From: Calothrix sp. PCC 7716
Lineage (GTDB): Bacteria; Cyanobacteriota; Cyanobacteriia; Cyanobacteriales; Nostocaceae
Direction of reading: 5' to 3'
DNA: 64,000 bases
Assembly (NCBI RefSeq): GCF_019977735.1
Contig: NZ_AP025018.1
Location: forward strand, 4,964,580-5,028,579
Each line of letters starts with the position of its first letter. The first letter of the stretch is position 1. The position numbers and the translations under genes were made by a program. Positions 51,303-60,191 of the stretch are shown one piece after another. The notes beneath the pieces are model-generated. The model ran no database searches, was not told the DNA's origin, and was given only the letters and a program-made list of their open reading frames with translations.

Positions 51303-52348
51303 ATGTAAAATTATTTACCCTAACAAAACGTTTCCCGCTCAAAATTAGTTATGGCACAACGGCGCAGACAACGAATGTATGGGTAAAGATTTTACATGAT
51401 GGTATTGAAGGTTGGGGTGAAGCATCACCATTTAGTGCTGGAGGTGATGCTTTAACTACCGACATGATTCACTCTTCTTTACTTAATCTGGCGCCAACTT
51501 TAGAAAAATTCACTCCCTATGAGCGTCACCGTATAGAACAAGTTTTAATTGAAGCTAATATTATTAGCCCAGTACGCGCGGCAATTGATATCGCTTTACA
51601 TGACTGGTTTGGCAAAAGTGTTGGTTTACCTCTATGGAAAATATGGGGTTTAGATAGAAGTTCTATTGTTCCAACTTCTGTAACAATTGGTATAAATACA
51701 CCTGATGGTGCAAGAGAACGAGTTAAAAAATGGTTGGAATACGCTGCTGATATTCAGGTTTTGAAAGTAAAGCTTGGTAGCAAAGAAGGCATAGAAGCTG
51801 ACAAACTAATGTTACTTGCTGTACAAAATTCGGCGCCAAATCTTGAGATATTTGTCGATGCCAACGGTGGTTGGAGTTTGGAGAATGCCATTATAATGGG
51901 TAAGTGGTTAGCAGATTTAAATATTAAGTATATTGAACAACCTTTAGCAAAAGGAAAAGAGGCAGAATTACCGGAATTGAAAGCCAAACAGCCGTTACCG
52001 ATATTTTTAGACGAAAGTTGTTTTAATAGTCAAGATGTTCCAGACTTGGCAAATAGCATTGATGGTATTAATATCAAGCTGATGAAGTCGGGTGGCTTAA
52101 CCGAGGCAATACGGATGATACATGTAGCACGCGCCTATGAATTGCAAGTTATGTTTGGTTGTTATTCAGATAGCGCATTGACAAATACTGCTGCTGCACA
52201 AATTTCTCCGTTAGCAGACTATCTAGATTTAGACAGTCATCTTAATCTTATAGATGACCCTTTTTGTGGCGCGGTTCTGCAATCTGGGCGCCTGTTTCTT
52301 AATGACTTACCAGGTTTGGGGGTAGAATATCGTGCGACTAGCACTTAA
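51293..52348 (+). CDS. Dipeptide epimerase / N-acyl-amino-acid racemase family (enolase superfamily)
   Basis: 351 aa. Enolase-superfamily layout: catalytic Lys pair in VLKVKLGS, metal ligands Asp in IFVDANGG, Glu in YIEQPLAK and Asp in FLDESC, and a second catalytic Lys in INIKLMKSGG. Substrates could be L-Ala-D/L-Glu dipeptides (cell-wall recycling) or, given the DUF1611 partner, an N-acetylated glutamate as in the DgcA enzyme. Overlaps the DUF1611 gene by 17 bases, which favours the DgcA-like reading. Confidence 0.85.
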   Translation: MQLDVKLFTLTKRFPLKISYGTTAQTTNVWVKILHDGIEGWGEASPFSAGGDALTTDMIHSSLLNLAPTLEKFTPYERHRIEQVLIEANIISPVRAAIDIALHDWFGKSVGLPLWKIWGLDRSSIVPTSVTIGINTPDGARERVKKWLEYAADIQVLKVKLGSKEGIEADKLMLLAVQNSAPNLEIFVDANGGWSLENAIIMGKWLADLNIKYIEQPLAKGKEAELPELKAKQPLPIFLDESCFNSQDVPDLANSIDGINIKLMKSGGLTEAIRMIHVARAYELQVMFGCYSDSALTNTAAAQISPLADYLDLDSHLNLIDDPFCGAVLQSGRLFLNDLPGLGVEYRATST

Positions 52349-53372
52349 TCAAAGGGTTGCAATTCTTTTACACGGTGGAATTACTGGAACGATTGGAAAA
52401 ACTGGACTTTCGCTCTTGCGATATAGCGAAGCTCCAATAGTTGCTGCAATTGATAAAGAATCTGCTGGCAAATCAATAGTTGAGTTAACGGGTATCAAGC
52501 GCGATGTACCGATAGTCGGTTCGGTTGCAGAGTCTTTGAAATATCAACCTGAAGTTTTAGTCATTGCCATTGCTCCTAAAGGTGGCGCCTTACCTGATGA
52601 TTATTGGCACGAATTAAAAGATGCCATCAAAGCTGGAATGTCTATAGTTAATGGGTTACATACTCCTTTAGAAAATATCCCCGAACTCAAAGCACTCCTC
52701 AAACCTGGTCAGCTAATTTGGGATGTGCGAAAGGAACCATCTAATTTAGGTATAGGAACAGCACAAGCACGCAATTTACCTTGTCGTCGTATATTAACTA
52801 TTGGCACTGATATGGCTGTAGGCAAAATGTCTACTAGTATAGAATTACACCATGCTTCGAGATTAAGAGGATGGCGTTCTAAATTTTTAGCAACCGGGCA
52901 AACTGGGTTAATGCTCGAAGGTGATGGAGTTCCTTTAGACGCTATACGGGTAGATTATGCAGCCGGCGCCGTTGAACAAATGGTAATGCGATATGGAAAA
53001 AACTATGATATTTTGCATATCGAAGGACAAGGTTCGCTGTTACATCCAGCATCAACAGCAACATTACCTTTAATACGAGGCTCACAACCAACGCAAATGA
53101 TTCTCGTACATCGGGCAGGGCAAACCGAAGTAATGGAAGGTATACCTATTCCTCCGTTGAACGAAGTTATTAAGCTGTACGAAATAGTCGCAAAAGGTGC
53201 AGGAGCATTTACAGGCGCCTCTGTTGTAGGTATTGCTTTGAATACAGCACATCTAGATGAAGCCACAGCTAAACAAGAAATTGCTAAAGTACAAACAGAA
53301 ACTGGTTTACCTTGTACTGATGTAATTAGATATGGTGGTGCTAAGTTATTAGATGCCGTGATGCGAAGTTAG
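52332..53372 (+). CDS. DUF1611 protein (DgcN-like)
   Basis: 346 aa, GTG start at 52332. N-terminal Rossmann-like part (RVAILLHGGITGTIGKTGLS), then a P-loop-type GTDMAVGKMSTSIELHHASR and later HIEGQGSLLHP. DUF1611 includes the D-glutamate N-acetyltransferase DgcN of D-amino-acid metabolism; together with the overlapping racemase this is the DgcN-DgcA gene arrangement. That reaction is an inference from the pairing. Confidence 0.85.
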   Translation: MRLALNQRVAILLHGGITGTIGKTGLSLLRYSEAPIVAAIDKESAGKSIVELTGIKRDVPIVGSVAESLKYQPEVLVIAIAPKGGALPDDYWHELKDAIKAGMSIVNGLHTPLENIPELKALLKPGQLIWDVRKEPSNLGIGTAQARNLPCRRILTIGTDMAVGKMSTSIELHHASRLRGWRSKFLATGQTGLMLEGDGVPLDAIRVDYAAGAVEQMVMRYGKNYDILHIEGQGSLLHPASTATLPLIRGSQPTQMILVHRAGQTEVMEGIPIPPLNEVIKLYEIVAKGAGAFTGASVVGIALNTAHLDEATAKQEIAKVQTETGLPCTDVIRYGGAKLLDAVMRS

Positions 53373-53529
53373 AAACCCCAGAAACCTGGTTTCTATGCTA
53401 AATCCTTATTTTTATTACAATATATCGATCAAGTAACCAGGTTTCTTATGTGTCATAAGTTAGAGATAGTGAGCCTACTGAGTTTCTATAATGGAATTTA
53501 TGTTCTTAGAATATGACAGTTGGTTAAGA

Positions 53530-54081
53530 ATGCAGATTTTTAAATTTTTTAAGCATATCAAGCAACGGCACTTAAATTTTGTAGTTAATCCATTGGTAAT
53601 CTTAGGAGCCAGTGCTAGTGTTCTACTTTTTAGCACCAATGCGAATGCTGCCGAACAAGTGATTTTAAAATACGGCTCCTTCCAAGGGAAAGTCTCTACC
53701 AACGAATTAAATCAGTTTGTACAAACTGGTCAGACTACACCTGTACTAAAAGCTTATTTACAAGCATCTCAACAAACTCCTGCGGTTGCTCGTAAAGCAC
53801 TAACAGCAGGTATAAAAGCCGACCCAGCCTTTTTAGATAGTTTATTATCAAGCTGGGCAGGGCCAGTTTTGGTAGACCAAATTGGCTCAGTAGTTAGTCC
53901 TCCTGGAAAAGAATTAGACCAACGCACACTGCGAACAGCTTTGAGTGAGTCTATAAAGCAAAATGGTGAAGTAACTCTGCTTGGAGCTATTCGCAATTAT
54001 CCTACTGCTGCTGTTGAACTTCGTGGAGATAGACTCGTCTCTGTTTATGAACGTTTAAGCACGCTTGCAAAATTGTTCTAA
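53530..54081 (+). CDS. DUF1400 protein, probably secreted
   Basis: 183 aa from the ATG at 53530 (MQIFKFFKHIKQRHLNFVVN). Hydrophobic segment (PLVILGASASVLLFS) followed by TNANAAEQVILKYG, a signal peptide with a likely cleavage near ANA-AE. The rest matches the DUF1400 region found at the N-terminus of cyanobacterial alpha/beta hydrolases, but the hydrolase domain is absent, so this is a stand-alone or truncated form. An ATG at 53491 adds 13 residues. Confidence 0.8.
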   Translation: MQIFKFFKHIKQRHLNFVVNPLVILGASASVLLFSTNANAAEQVILKYGSFQGKVSTNELNQFVQTGQTTPVLKAYLQASQQTPAVARKALTAGIKADPAFLDSLLSSWAGPVLVDQIGSVVSPPGKELDQRTLRTALSESIKQNGEVTLLGAIRNYPTAAVELRGDRLVSVYERLSTLAKLF

Positions 54082-54438
54082 TCTATAACAACTGTAAGGT
54101 GGGCAGTGCCCACCCTACGTACTATTTGTATTTCTATTATCCGTTTCATCCGTTCTATCCGTTGCCAATCTTCACAATTTACTGCCAATTGTAAAAACTT
54201 TACGAACGGCGCCTAAAAGTTTTATCAAAAATAAATAATTGATTGAGTCTAGCCATATTATAAATCAATAGAAGAACTTATTCCCTTTCATGCCTCTGCA
54301 AGAATATTATTGAGGGTGAGTTCTGCATACAAAAAAATTATTAATTTGGCTGTGAAAATTGTCATTAAATAGCAATTTGTTGCTAATCTCCACAAGTGTT
54401 GCCAAACAAATTTTACTATTTTAGATAGTAGATATATT
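54082..54438. other. Intergenic region with dispersed repeats
   Basis: Holds the GGTGGGCAGTGCCCACC hairpin (54098-54114) and a TATCCGTTTCATCCG-type repeat (about 54139) that also occurs near 55757. The rest is AT-rich upstream DNA of the glycosyltransferase. No gene seen. Confidence 0.5.
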
Positions 54439-55641
54439 ATGCTGACTAATATCTTTTTATTCACAATTGTTAATAATTATTTGCAAGCAATTTCGTTGTT
54501 GTTAGCATTACCCTCTTCAATTTTGTTTATTGAATGTATGGCAGCTTTGCTACCTAAACGTAATCATGCAAACTATAGTAATCATCAACCAAAAATATGT
54601 GTTTTAATACCAGCACATGACGAAGCAAACAGTATTCAAAACACTTTGGCAGCAATATACGTTTCAACGACGAATGTACAAATATTGGTAGTTGCCGATA
54701 ATTGTACCGACAAAACAGCTGATATTGCGCGTGCAGAAGGCGCCACTGTCATAGAACGGTTTGATTTACAAAACAGAGGCAAAGGATATGCACTTGACTT
54801 TGGATTTAAATATTTGAGCGCTAATCCACCCGATGTTGTTGTGGTAATTGATGCAGATTGCACCGTACACTCAGGTACAATACAACGCTTGGCAACAATG
54901 GCAGTCTCTACAAATCGACCAGTTCAAGCAACAAATCTACTTAAGGCGCCAAAAAATTTTACAGCAAGACACGCAGTCTCGACTCTGGCATTCTTGGTCA
55001 AAAACTTAGTCCGTCAGCGCGGGTGTGCAAGGTTAGGTGTACCAGCTTCACTTACAGGAACAGGAATGGCTTTTCCTTGGTGTTTAGTTGAAAAAGTTGG
55101 ATTTGCAAGCGGTAATATCGTCGAAGACAAGCAAACCGGACTAGATTTTACATTAGCTGGTTTTGCGCCAGTATTTTGTGAAGAAGCACTTGTGACAGGG
55201 TATTTTCCTGAACAACAACAAGCAGGAAACACTCAGCGAACAAGATGGGTTCACGGACACTTACAAACCTTGTTAACACAAGTACCTAGATTACTCGTAG
55301 CTGCAATACAGCAAAAAAGATTTAATCTAATTGCTATTGCTTTAGATTTATCAGTTCTACCTATATCTTTATTAGTAATGCTTTGGTTATTAAGCTTTAC
55401 CTTCGCTTTATTTACATCGATAATTCTAGGTATAGCTTGGCTCTCAACGCTGATTATAGGTATTGAGGGATTATTTATAATTATTGCAATAACAAGCGCA
55501 TGGTTTAAATTTGGACGTACCGACTTACCCGCACGCTCGCTTATTACAATACCGTTTTATATTATTTGGAATCTTGGCATTTATCTATCTTTCTTGCTCA
55601 AACCCCAAAAAACCTGGGTTCGTACTCAAAGAGATGCTTAA
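54439..55641 (+). CDS. Glycosyltransferase family 2, membrane-bound
   Basis: 400 aa. N-terminal membrane span, GT-A domain with VLIPAHDEANSI, VVADNCTDKTADI, the metal-binding VVIDADCTV, GTGMAFPW, VEDKQTGLDF and the QAGNTQRTRWVHG (Q-x-x-RW) motif of processive-type synthases; then at least three C-terminal spans. It probably builds an extracellular polysaccharide from a nucleotide sugar. Followed by a NodB deacetylase, a common partner. Confidence 0.88.
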   Translation: MLTNIFLFTIVNNYLQAISLLLALPSSILFIECMAALLPKRNHANYSNHQPKICVLIPAHDEANSIQNTLAAIYVSTTNVQILVVADNCTDKTADIARAEGATVIERFDLQNRGKGYALDFGFKYLSANPPDVVVVIDADCTVHSGTIQRLATMAVSTNRPVQATNLLKAPKNFTARHAVSTLAFLVKNLVRQRGCARLGVPASLTGTGMAFPWCLVEKVGFASGNIVEDKQTGLDFTLAGFAPVFCEEALVTGYFPEQQQAGNTQRTRWVHGHLQTLLTQVPRLLVAAIQQKRFNLIAIALDLSVLPISLLVMLWLLSFTFALFTSIILGIAWLSTLIIGIEGLFIIIAITSAWFKFGRTDLPARSLITIPFYIIWNLGIYLSFLLKPQKTWVRTQRDA

Positions 55642-55796
55642 TTAGCAACGGATATAACAGATGTAATGGATGATTTACTTGTTATGAACGAAGAACTTCT
55701 TGATTTTAAATTTTTTTCAGTTCAAAGAGGCGCCTTCACCAAAAACGAATTAATTATCCGTTACATCCGTTGCCAACTTCCCTACACTTTAATACA

Positions 55797-56483
55797 ATGT
55801 ATATACCAATTATTATTGCCGTATTATTTATCACATACTTACTACTCGACAAACTTGCCCAAACCTCAAAATTCCAACTATTAGGACAATACTTTACTAA
55901 AGTAAATACCCAAGAACTTGTAGTTGCTTTAACATACGATGATGGTCCAAACCCACCATATACAGATCAATTGATAGACTTACTCAACCAACTAGGAGTC
56001 AAAGCAACATTTTTCACAATTGGTCAAAACATCGAAGCACACACGCAAACTATTCAAAATCTCATTGCCAATAAGCATGAGATTGGTAATCACTCTTATT
56101 CGCATCAAAAACTTATTTGGAAAACCCCAGCTTTCATCCGTTCCGAAATTAATAAAACAGATGAACTAATAAGAAAATTAGGAGTAAAGCAAGAAATATT
56201 ATTTAGGGCGCCATACGGGTATAAAAGATTTACGCTGCCCTATATTCTGAATAAAATGCAAAAGAAGAATATTCTATGGAATTTAGACCCAAAAGACTAT
56301 CACGCTTCAAACCCAGAGGTAATTGCAAACTACGTAATTAATAATGTAACTCCAGGCGCCATAATTTTACTTCACGATGGAGGAGGAGAACGAGGCGCCA
56401 CAATTGCCGCGACAGAAATAATTGTGCGTACACTACAAGCACAAGGTTATAAATTCCAAACAGTGTCACAAATGCTCAAATAA
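55797..56483 (+). CDS. Polysaccharide deacetylase (NodB domain)
   Basis: 228 aa from the ATG at 55797 (MYIPIIIAVLFITYLLLDKL), with an N-terminal signal anchor. NodB motifs: TYDDGPNPP (catalytic Asp and metal Asp), HEIGNHSYSH (metal His pair), RAPYGYKR and ILLHDGGG. It removes N-acetyl groups from a polysaccharide in the periplasm. An ATG at 55770 adds nine residues and precedes no better anchor. Likely works with the GT2 gene upstream. Confidence 0.9.
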   Translation: MYIPIIIAVLFITYLLLDKLAQTSKFQLLGQYFTKVNTQELVVALTYDDGPNPPYTDQLIDLLNQLGVKATFFTIGQNIEAHTQTIQNLIANKHEIGNHSYSHQKLIWKTPAFIRSEINKTDELIRKLGVKQEILFRAPYGYKRFTLPYILNKMQKKNILWNLDPKDYHASNPEVIANYVINNVTPGAIILLHDGGGERGATIAATEIIVRTLQAQGYKFQTVSQMLK

Positions 56484-56526
56484 TCTACACTCGAAAGGTA
56501 AGACCCGATTATTTGATGCCGTTGCT

Positions 56527-56964
56527 ATGTCGTTTTCGATAGAATCATTGCCACCGTCCTTGGCGAAAATCGTCCAACGTTTCCAACGCGCGACAGACCA
56601 AAAGCGACGGTACGAGCAGTTAATTTGGTACGGAACCAAGCTCAACCCACTTTCTGAAGAAGATAAAGTCCCAGAAAATAAAGTTCCAGGTTGTGTGTCG
56701 CAAGTTTTTATTACTGCTGCACTCGATGATGGTAAGGTTACATATAGTGGTGACTCTGACTCACAACTCACCAAGGGTTTAGTTGGTTTATTGGTTGAAG
56801 GACTCAACGGACTGACCCCAGCAGAAATTATTCAACTGACTCCCGACTTTATTCAAGAAACTGGTTTAAACGTTAGCCTCACCCCATCGCGCGCTAATGG
56901 TTTTTACAATATTTTTAAAACCATGCAAAAAAAAGCTTTGGAAACAGGGAGCAATAACTTATGA
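56527..56964 (+). CDS. sufE: Cysteine desulfuration protein SufE
   Basis: 145 aa from the ATG at 56527 (MSFSIESLPPSLAKIVQRFQ). The sulfur-acceptor Cys is in VPGCVSQVFI. SufE takes persulfide sulfur from the cysteine desulfurase SufS and passes it to the SufBCD scaffold for iron-sulfur cluster assembly. An ATG at 56422 would translate the end of the previous gene in another frame. Its stop overlaps the next start (ATGA). Confidence 0.92.
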   Translation: MSFSIESLPPSLAKIVQRFQRATDQKRRYEQLIWYGTKLNPLSEEDKVPENKVPGCVSQVFITAALDDGKVTYSGDSDSQLTKGLVGLLVEGLNGLTPAEIIQLTPDFIQETGLNVSLTPSRANGFYNIFKTMQKKALETGSNNL

Positions 56965-57863
56965 CAAATTTATTATCTCAAGACACCGCAGTTAACTTTA
57001 ATATTGGTGGCGCCGTTCACGAATACACATGGAACTACCAAAACCAAAGCGTTCGCGTAGTTTACGAAATTCTCGGTAACGGTACTCCAGTACTGTTACT
57101 TCCAGCATTTAGCACCGTCTCAATGCGCTCAGAAATGAGTGGTATAGCCAAGCAGCTATCACCCCACTTTCAGACTATCGCAGTTGATTTTCCTGGTTTC
57201 GGTGATTCATCGCGACCTGCTCTTGACTATCAACCAGCAATTTATCATCAATTTCTTCGAGACTTCATTATAAATTGCCTACAAACTCCTATTGCCGTTG
57301 TTGCTGCGGGACATAGTAGTGCTTATGTTTTAGAACTTGCCAATAAACAGCCAAGTTTATTTTCGCGGATTGTATTAGTGGCGCCAACTTGGCGTGGACC
57401 TCTACCTACAATGGGGTTAAGTCGCGACCAAGCTGATATTGGTAAAAATTTAGTGCGTTCTCCAATTGTTGGACAACTGTTATATAAACTCAACACCGCA
57501 CCATCTTTTTTAAGCTGGATGTATCGGCGCCATGTATACGTTGATGCAAATAAGCTCACACCCGACTTTGTTGAACACAAGTGGCGTAACACTCAGAAAC
57601 CAGGAGCGAGATTTGCACCAGCAGCATTTGTTACAGGTAATCTAGATGCAGTTCATAGTCGAACAGAATATTTAGAACTGGCAAGCCGTTTAAATATACC
57701 TTTAATGGTAATAATTGGAGAATCATCTCCCCCAAAATCGCGTGCCGATATGGATGCACTAGCAGCATTGCCCAACGTTATTAGCGTCAACCTTCCCGGT
57801 ACACTAGGAATGCACGAAGAATATTCCCAAGAAGTTGTTGAAGCAATAACTCCATTCTTGTAG
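56961..57863 (+). CDS. Alpha/beta hydrolase
   Basis: 300 aa. Nucleophile elbow AAGHSSAYVL, oxyanion region LLPAFSTVS, DFPGFGDSSRP, an acid near the C-terminus (IIGESSPPKSRADMDAL) and a C-terminal His (LGMHEEYSQEV). Substrate unknown. Overlaps sufE by four bases, so co-transcribed with it. Confidence 0.88.
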   Translation: MTNLLSQDTAVNFNIGGAVHEYTWNYQNQSVRVVYEILGNGTPVLLLPAFSTVSMRSEMSGIAKQLSPHFQTIAVDFPGFGDSSRPALDYQPAIYHQFLRDFIINCLQTPIAVVAAGHSSAYVLELANKQPSLFSRIVLVAPTWRGPLPTMGLSRDQADIGKNLVRSPIVGQLLYKLNTAPSFLSWMYRRHVYVDANKLTPDFVEHKWRNTQKPGARFAPAAFVTGNLDAVHSRTEYLELASRLNIPLMVIIGESSPPKSRADMDALAALPNVISVNLPGTLGMHEEYSQEVVEAITPFL

Positions 57864-57979
57864 GTTGGGTAAAGGAACGGAACCCAACAAAATCTTAAAT
57901 TATCCAGGAAAAATGCCCATCGACTTGAAAATGGTATTTGACTAACAGGTAAACTTATCACTCCCCACTCTGCGATATT

Positions 57980-58960
57980 ATGACAACAACTGATATTACT
58001 CCCTCAGTCCCTGTAACAGTTTTAACTGGCTACCTAGGCGCCGGCAAAACAACGCTCCTAAACCGAATACTCACCCACGAACACGGTAAAAAAGTTGCCG
58101 TTATTGTGAACGAGTTTGGAGAAGTAGGTATCGATAACCAATTAGTTATCGATGCTGATGAAGAAATTTTTGAAATGAACAACGGTTGTATTTGTTGTAC
58201 AGTGCGTGGTGACTTGATACGCATTATCGGCAACTTAATGAAGCGCCGTAACAAATTTGACCACCTCGTCATTGAAACTACTGGATTAGCAGACCCGGCG
58301 CCTGTAATTCAAACTTTCTTTGTCGATGAGGACATGAAAGAAAAATTAGAACTAGATGCAGTCGTCACAGTAGTAGATGCGAAGCATATATGGCAACATT
58401 GGGATGCGGATGAAGCGCAAGAGCAAATAGCATTTGCCGATGTCATATTATTAAACAAAACCGATTTAGTCGAACCCGAAGAACTCGAAGAACTCGAAAA
58501 ACGAATTCGGTCGATGAACATCATGGCAAAAATTTACCGCACCCGCAACTCCGAGTTAGAGATGGATGCGCTATTAGGTGTAAAAGCGTTTGATTTAGAA
58601 CGCGCGTTAGAAATAGAGCCAGAGTTTTTAACCGAAGAACACGACCATGAACACGATGAAACAGTAACATCGGTCGCGCTCGTTGAAAAAGGCGCCTTAG
58701 ATGGAGAAAAACTCAATGCTTGGTTAAGCGAATTGTTACAAACTCAAGGAACTGATATCTTTCGGATGAAGGGAATATTGAATATTGAGGGTGAAGATGA
58801 GCGCTTTGTTTTTCAAGGAGTACATATGCTGTTTGAAGGCAAACCAGACCGTGCTTGGAAAGATAACGAAACTCGCAAAAACGAACTAGTCTTCATTGGA
58901 CGCAACCTAGACGAAGCCCAATTAAAACAAGACTTCTTAAACTGCCTCACCTCCAACTAA
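57980..58960 (+). CDS. CobW/COG0523-family GTPase (metal chaperone type)
   Basis: 326 aa. P-loop GYLGAGKTTLLNR, the metal-binding CxCC in NNGCICCTVRGD, the GTPase motif LNKTDLVE, and a His/Glu-rich stretch EEHDHEHDE typical of zinc-type members, then the CobW C-terminal domain. Such proteins deliver zinc, cobalt or iron to target enzymes. Which metal cannot be told here; no Zur box was recognised upstream. Confidence 0.92.
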   Translation: MTTTDITPSVPVTVLTGYLGAGKTTLLNRILTHEHGKKVAVIVNEFGEVGIDNQLVIDADEEIFEMNNGCICCTVRGDLIRIIGNLMKRRNKFDHLVIETTGLADPAPVIQTFFVDEDMKEKLELDAVVTVVDAKHIWQHWDADEAQEQIAFADVILLNKTDLVEPEELEELEKRIRSMNIMAKIYRTRNSELEMDALLGVKAFDLERALEIEPEFLTEEHDHEHDETVTSVALVEKGALDGEKLNAWLSELLQTQGTDIFRMKGILNIEGEDERFVFQGVHMLFEGKPDRAWKDNETRKNELVFIGRNLDEAQLKQDFLNCLTSN

Positions 58961-58973
58961 ATATTACTCTTCC

Positions 58974-59003
58974 CTTGTGGAGCGGGCATCCCTGCCCGCC
59001 CTT
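58974..59003. repeat. Dispersed GGGCATCCCTGCCCGCC repeat
   Basis: CTTGTGGAGCGGGCATCCCTG... between two convergent genes (CobW family and GST); same family as near 50284. Probably serves as a shared transcription end. Confidence 0.7.
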
Positions 59004-59008
59004 ATGCA

Positions 59009-59980
59009 TTAACTCGCCCCCACGGTATCACGATTGTGCGGCGCCTCGAAATCGATATTTGGTCCTTTGGGTACGATGCGGGTGGGGTTGACTTTGGGAT
59101 GACTTTTGTAATAATGGCGTTTGATGTGGTCGAGGTTACAGGTTGCTTTGACTCCTGGATATTGATATAAATCTTTAAGATAGTTCCATAGATTTGGGTA
59201 GTCGATAATGCGGTTGATGTTGCATTTAAAGTGGACGTAATATACTGCATCAAATCTAAATAGCGTTGTGAACATGCACCAGTCTGCTTCGGTAATTTGG
59301 GCGCCACATAAATAACGCTGCGTTTCTAGTAATTTTTCCCAATGTTCTAATGCTGTAAATAATTCAGTTACGGCTTCGTCGTATGCTGTTTGTGATGTGG
59401 CAAAACCCGCGCGGTATACACCATTATTTATCGGTTGATATATTTTATCGATGGTTTCGTCTATTTTGTCTTGTAAATGCTTCGGGTAAAAATCAACGTC
59501 TTGGTGTGCGAAGTCGTTGAATTCGGTGTCTAATATTCTAATGATTTCGCGTGATTCGTTATTTACTATTGTCGAAGTTTGTTTATCCCATAGAACTGGT
59601 ACTGTAACACGACCGCTGTAATTAGGGTCAGCTTTAAGATAAATTTGCCATAGATACTGGGCATTGTTTACAGTATCGGGTATGGCGCCGGGTTCATCTG
59701 TAAATTCCCAACTGTTATCTTTTATTTCTGCTCCTACTACTGACATACTAATAACGTCTTGCAGTCCCTTGAGTTCTCGTAAAATAGCTGTGCGACAAGC
59801 CCACGGACATGCCCAAGATATATATAAGTGATATCGTCCCGGTTCTGCTTTAAATTTACTTGAACCATCTGCGGTAATTTTGTCGCGGAATGTGGTAGAT
59901 GGACGGATAAATTTACCTTCTGTATCTTCTTGGTCACGCTCTGGTATCCATTTACCGTCTTTGAGTATTCCTAAACCCAT
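59009..59980 (-). CDS. Glutathione S-transferase family protein (glutathionyl-hydroquinone reductase type)
   Basis: 323 aa. N-terminal thioredoxin-like domain with the catalytic Cys in ISWACPWACRTAILR, followed by a C-terminal helical domain (LEHWEKLLETQRYLCGAQITEADW). Length and motif match the Xi-class (YqjG/EcfG-type) reductases that remove glutathione from glutathionyl-hydroquinones. Monocistronic. Confidence 0.88.
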   Translation of the reverse strand: MGLGILKDGKWIPERDQEDTEGKFIRPSTTFRDKITADGSSKFKAEPGRYHLYISWACPWACRTAILRELKGLQDVISMSVVGAEIKDNSWEFTDEPGAIPDTVNNAQYLWQIYLKADPNYSGRVTVPVLWDKQTSTIVNNESREIIRILDTEFNDFAHQDVDFYPKHLQDKIDETIDKIYQPINNGVYRAGFATSQTAYDEAVTELFTALEHWEKLLETQRYLCGAQITEADWCMFTTLFRFDAVYYVHFKCNINRIIDYPNLWNYLKDLYQYPGVKATCNLDHIKRHYYKSHPKVNPTRIVPKGPNIDFEAPHNRDTVGAS

Positions 59981-60065
59981 GATTTTTAACCTGCTTGCAC
60001 ATAATTAATTTATTGATGCACGTTGTGCTATTTAATTCATCTTTCTATAGGTTAGTTATGAAACA

Positions 60066-60092
60066 GGCTTTCTATGCCTGTTCCACAAGATA
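60066..60092. repeat. Dispersed TATGCCTGTTCCACAAGAT repeat
   Basis: Single unit of the same family as the tandem array at 50339, in the divergent promoter region between the GST and DsbD-like genes. Confidence 0.6.
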
Positions 60093-60191
60093 TAAGATGA
60101 ATATTTTTTAATAATTTTTTCATGAATGGTTTATTGATTTTGCAGAGTATGAATAAGAGCGCGTTCATACGGTAGGTTTACGGCAAGAACG

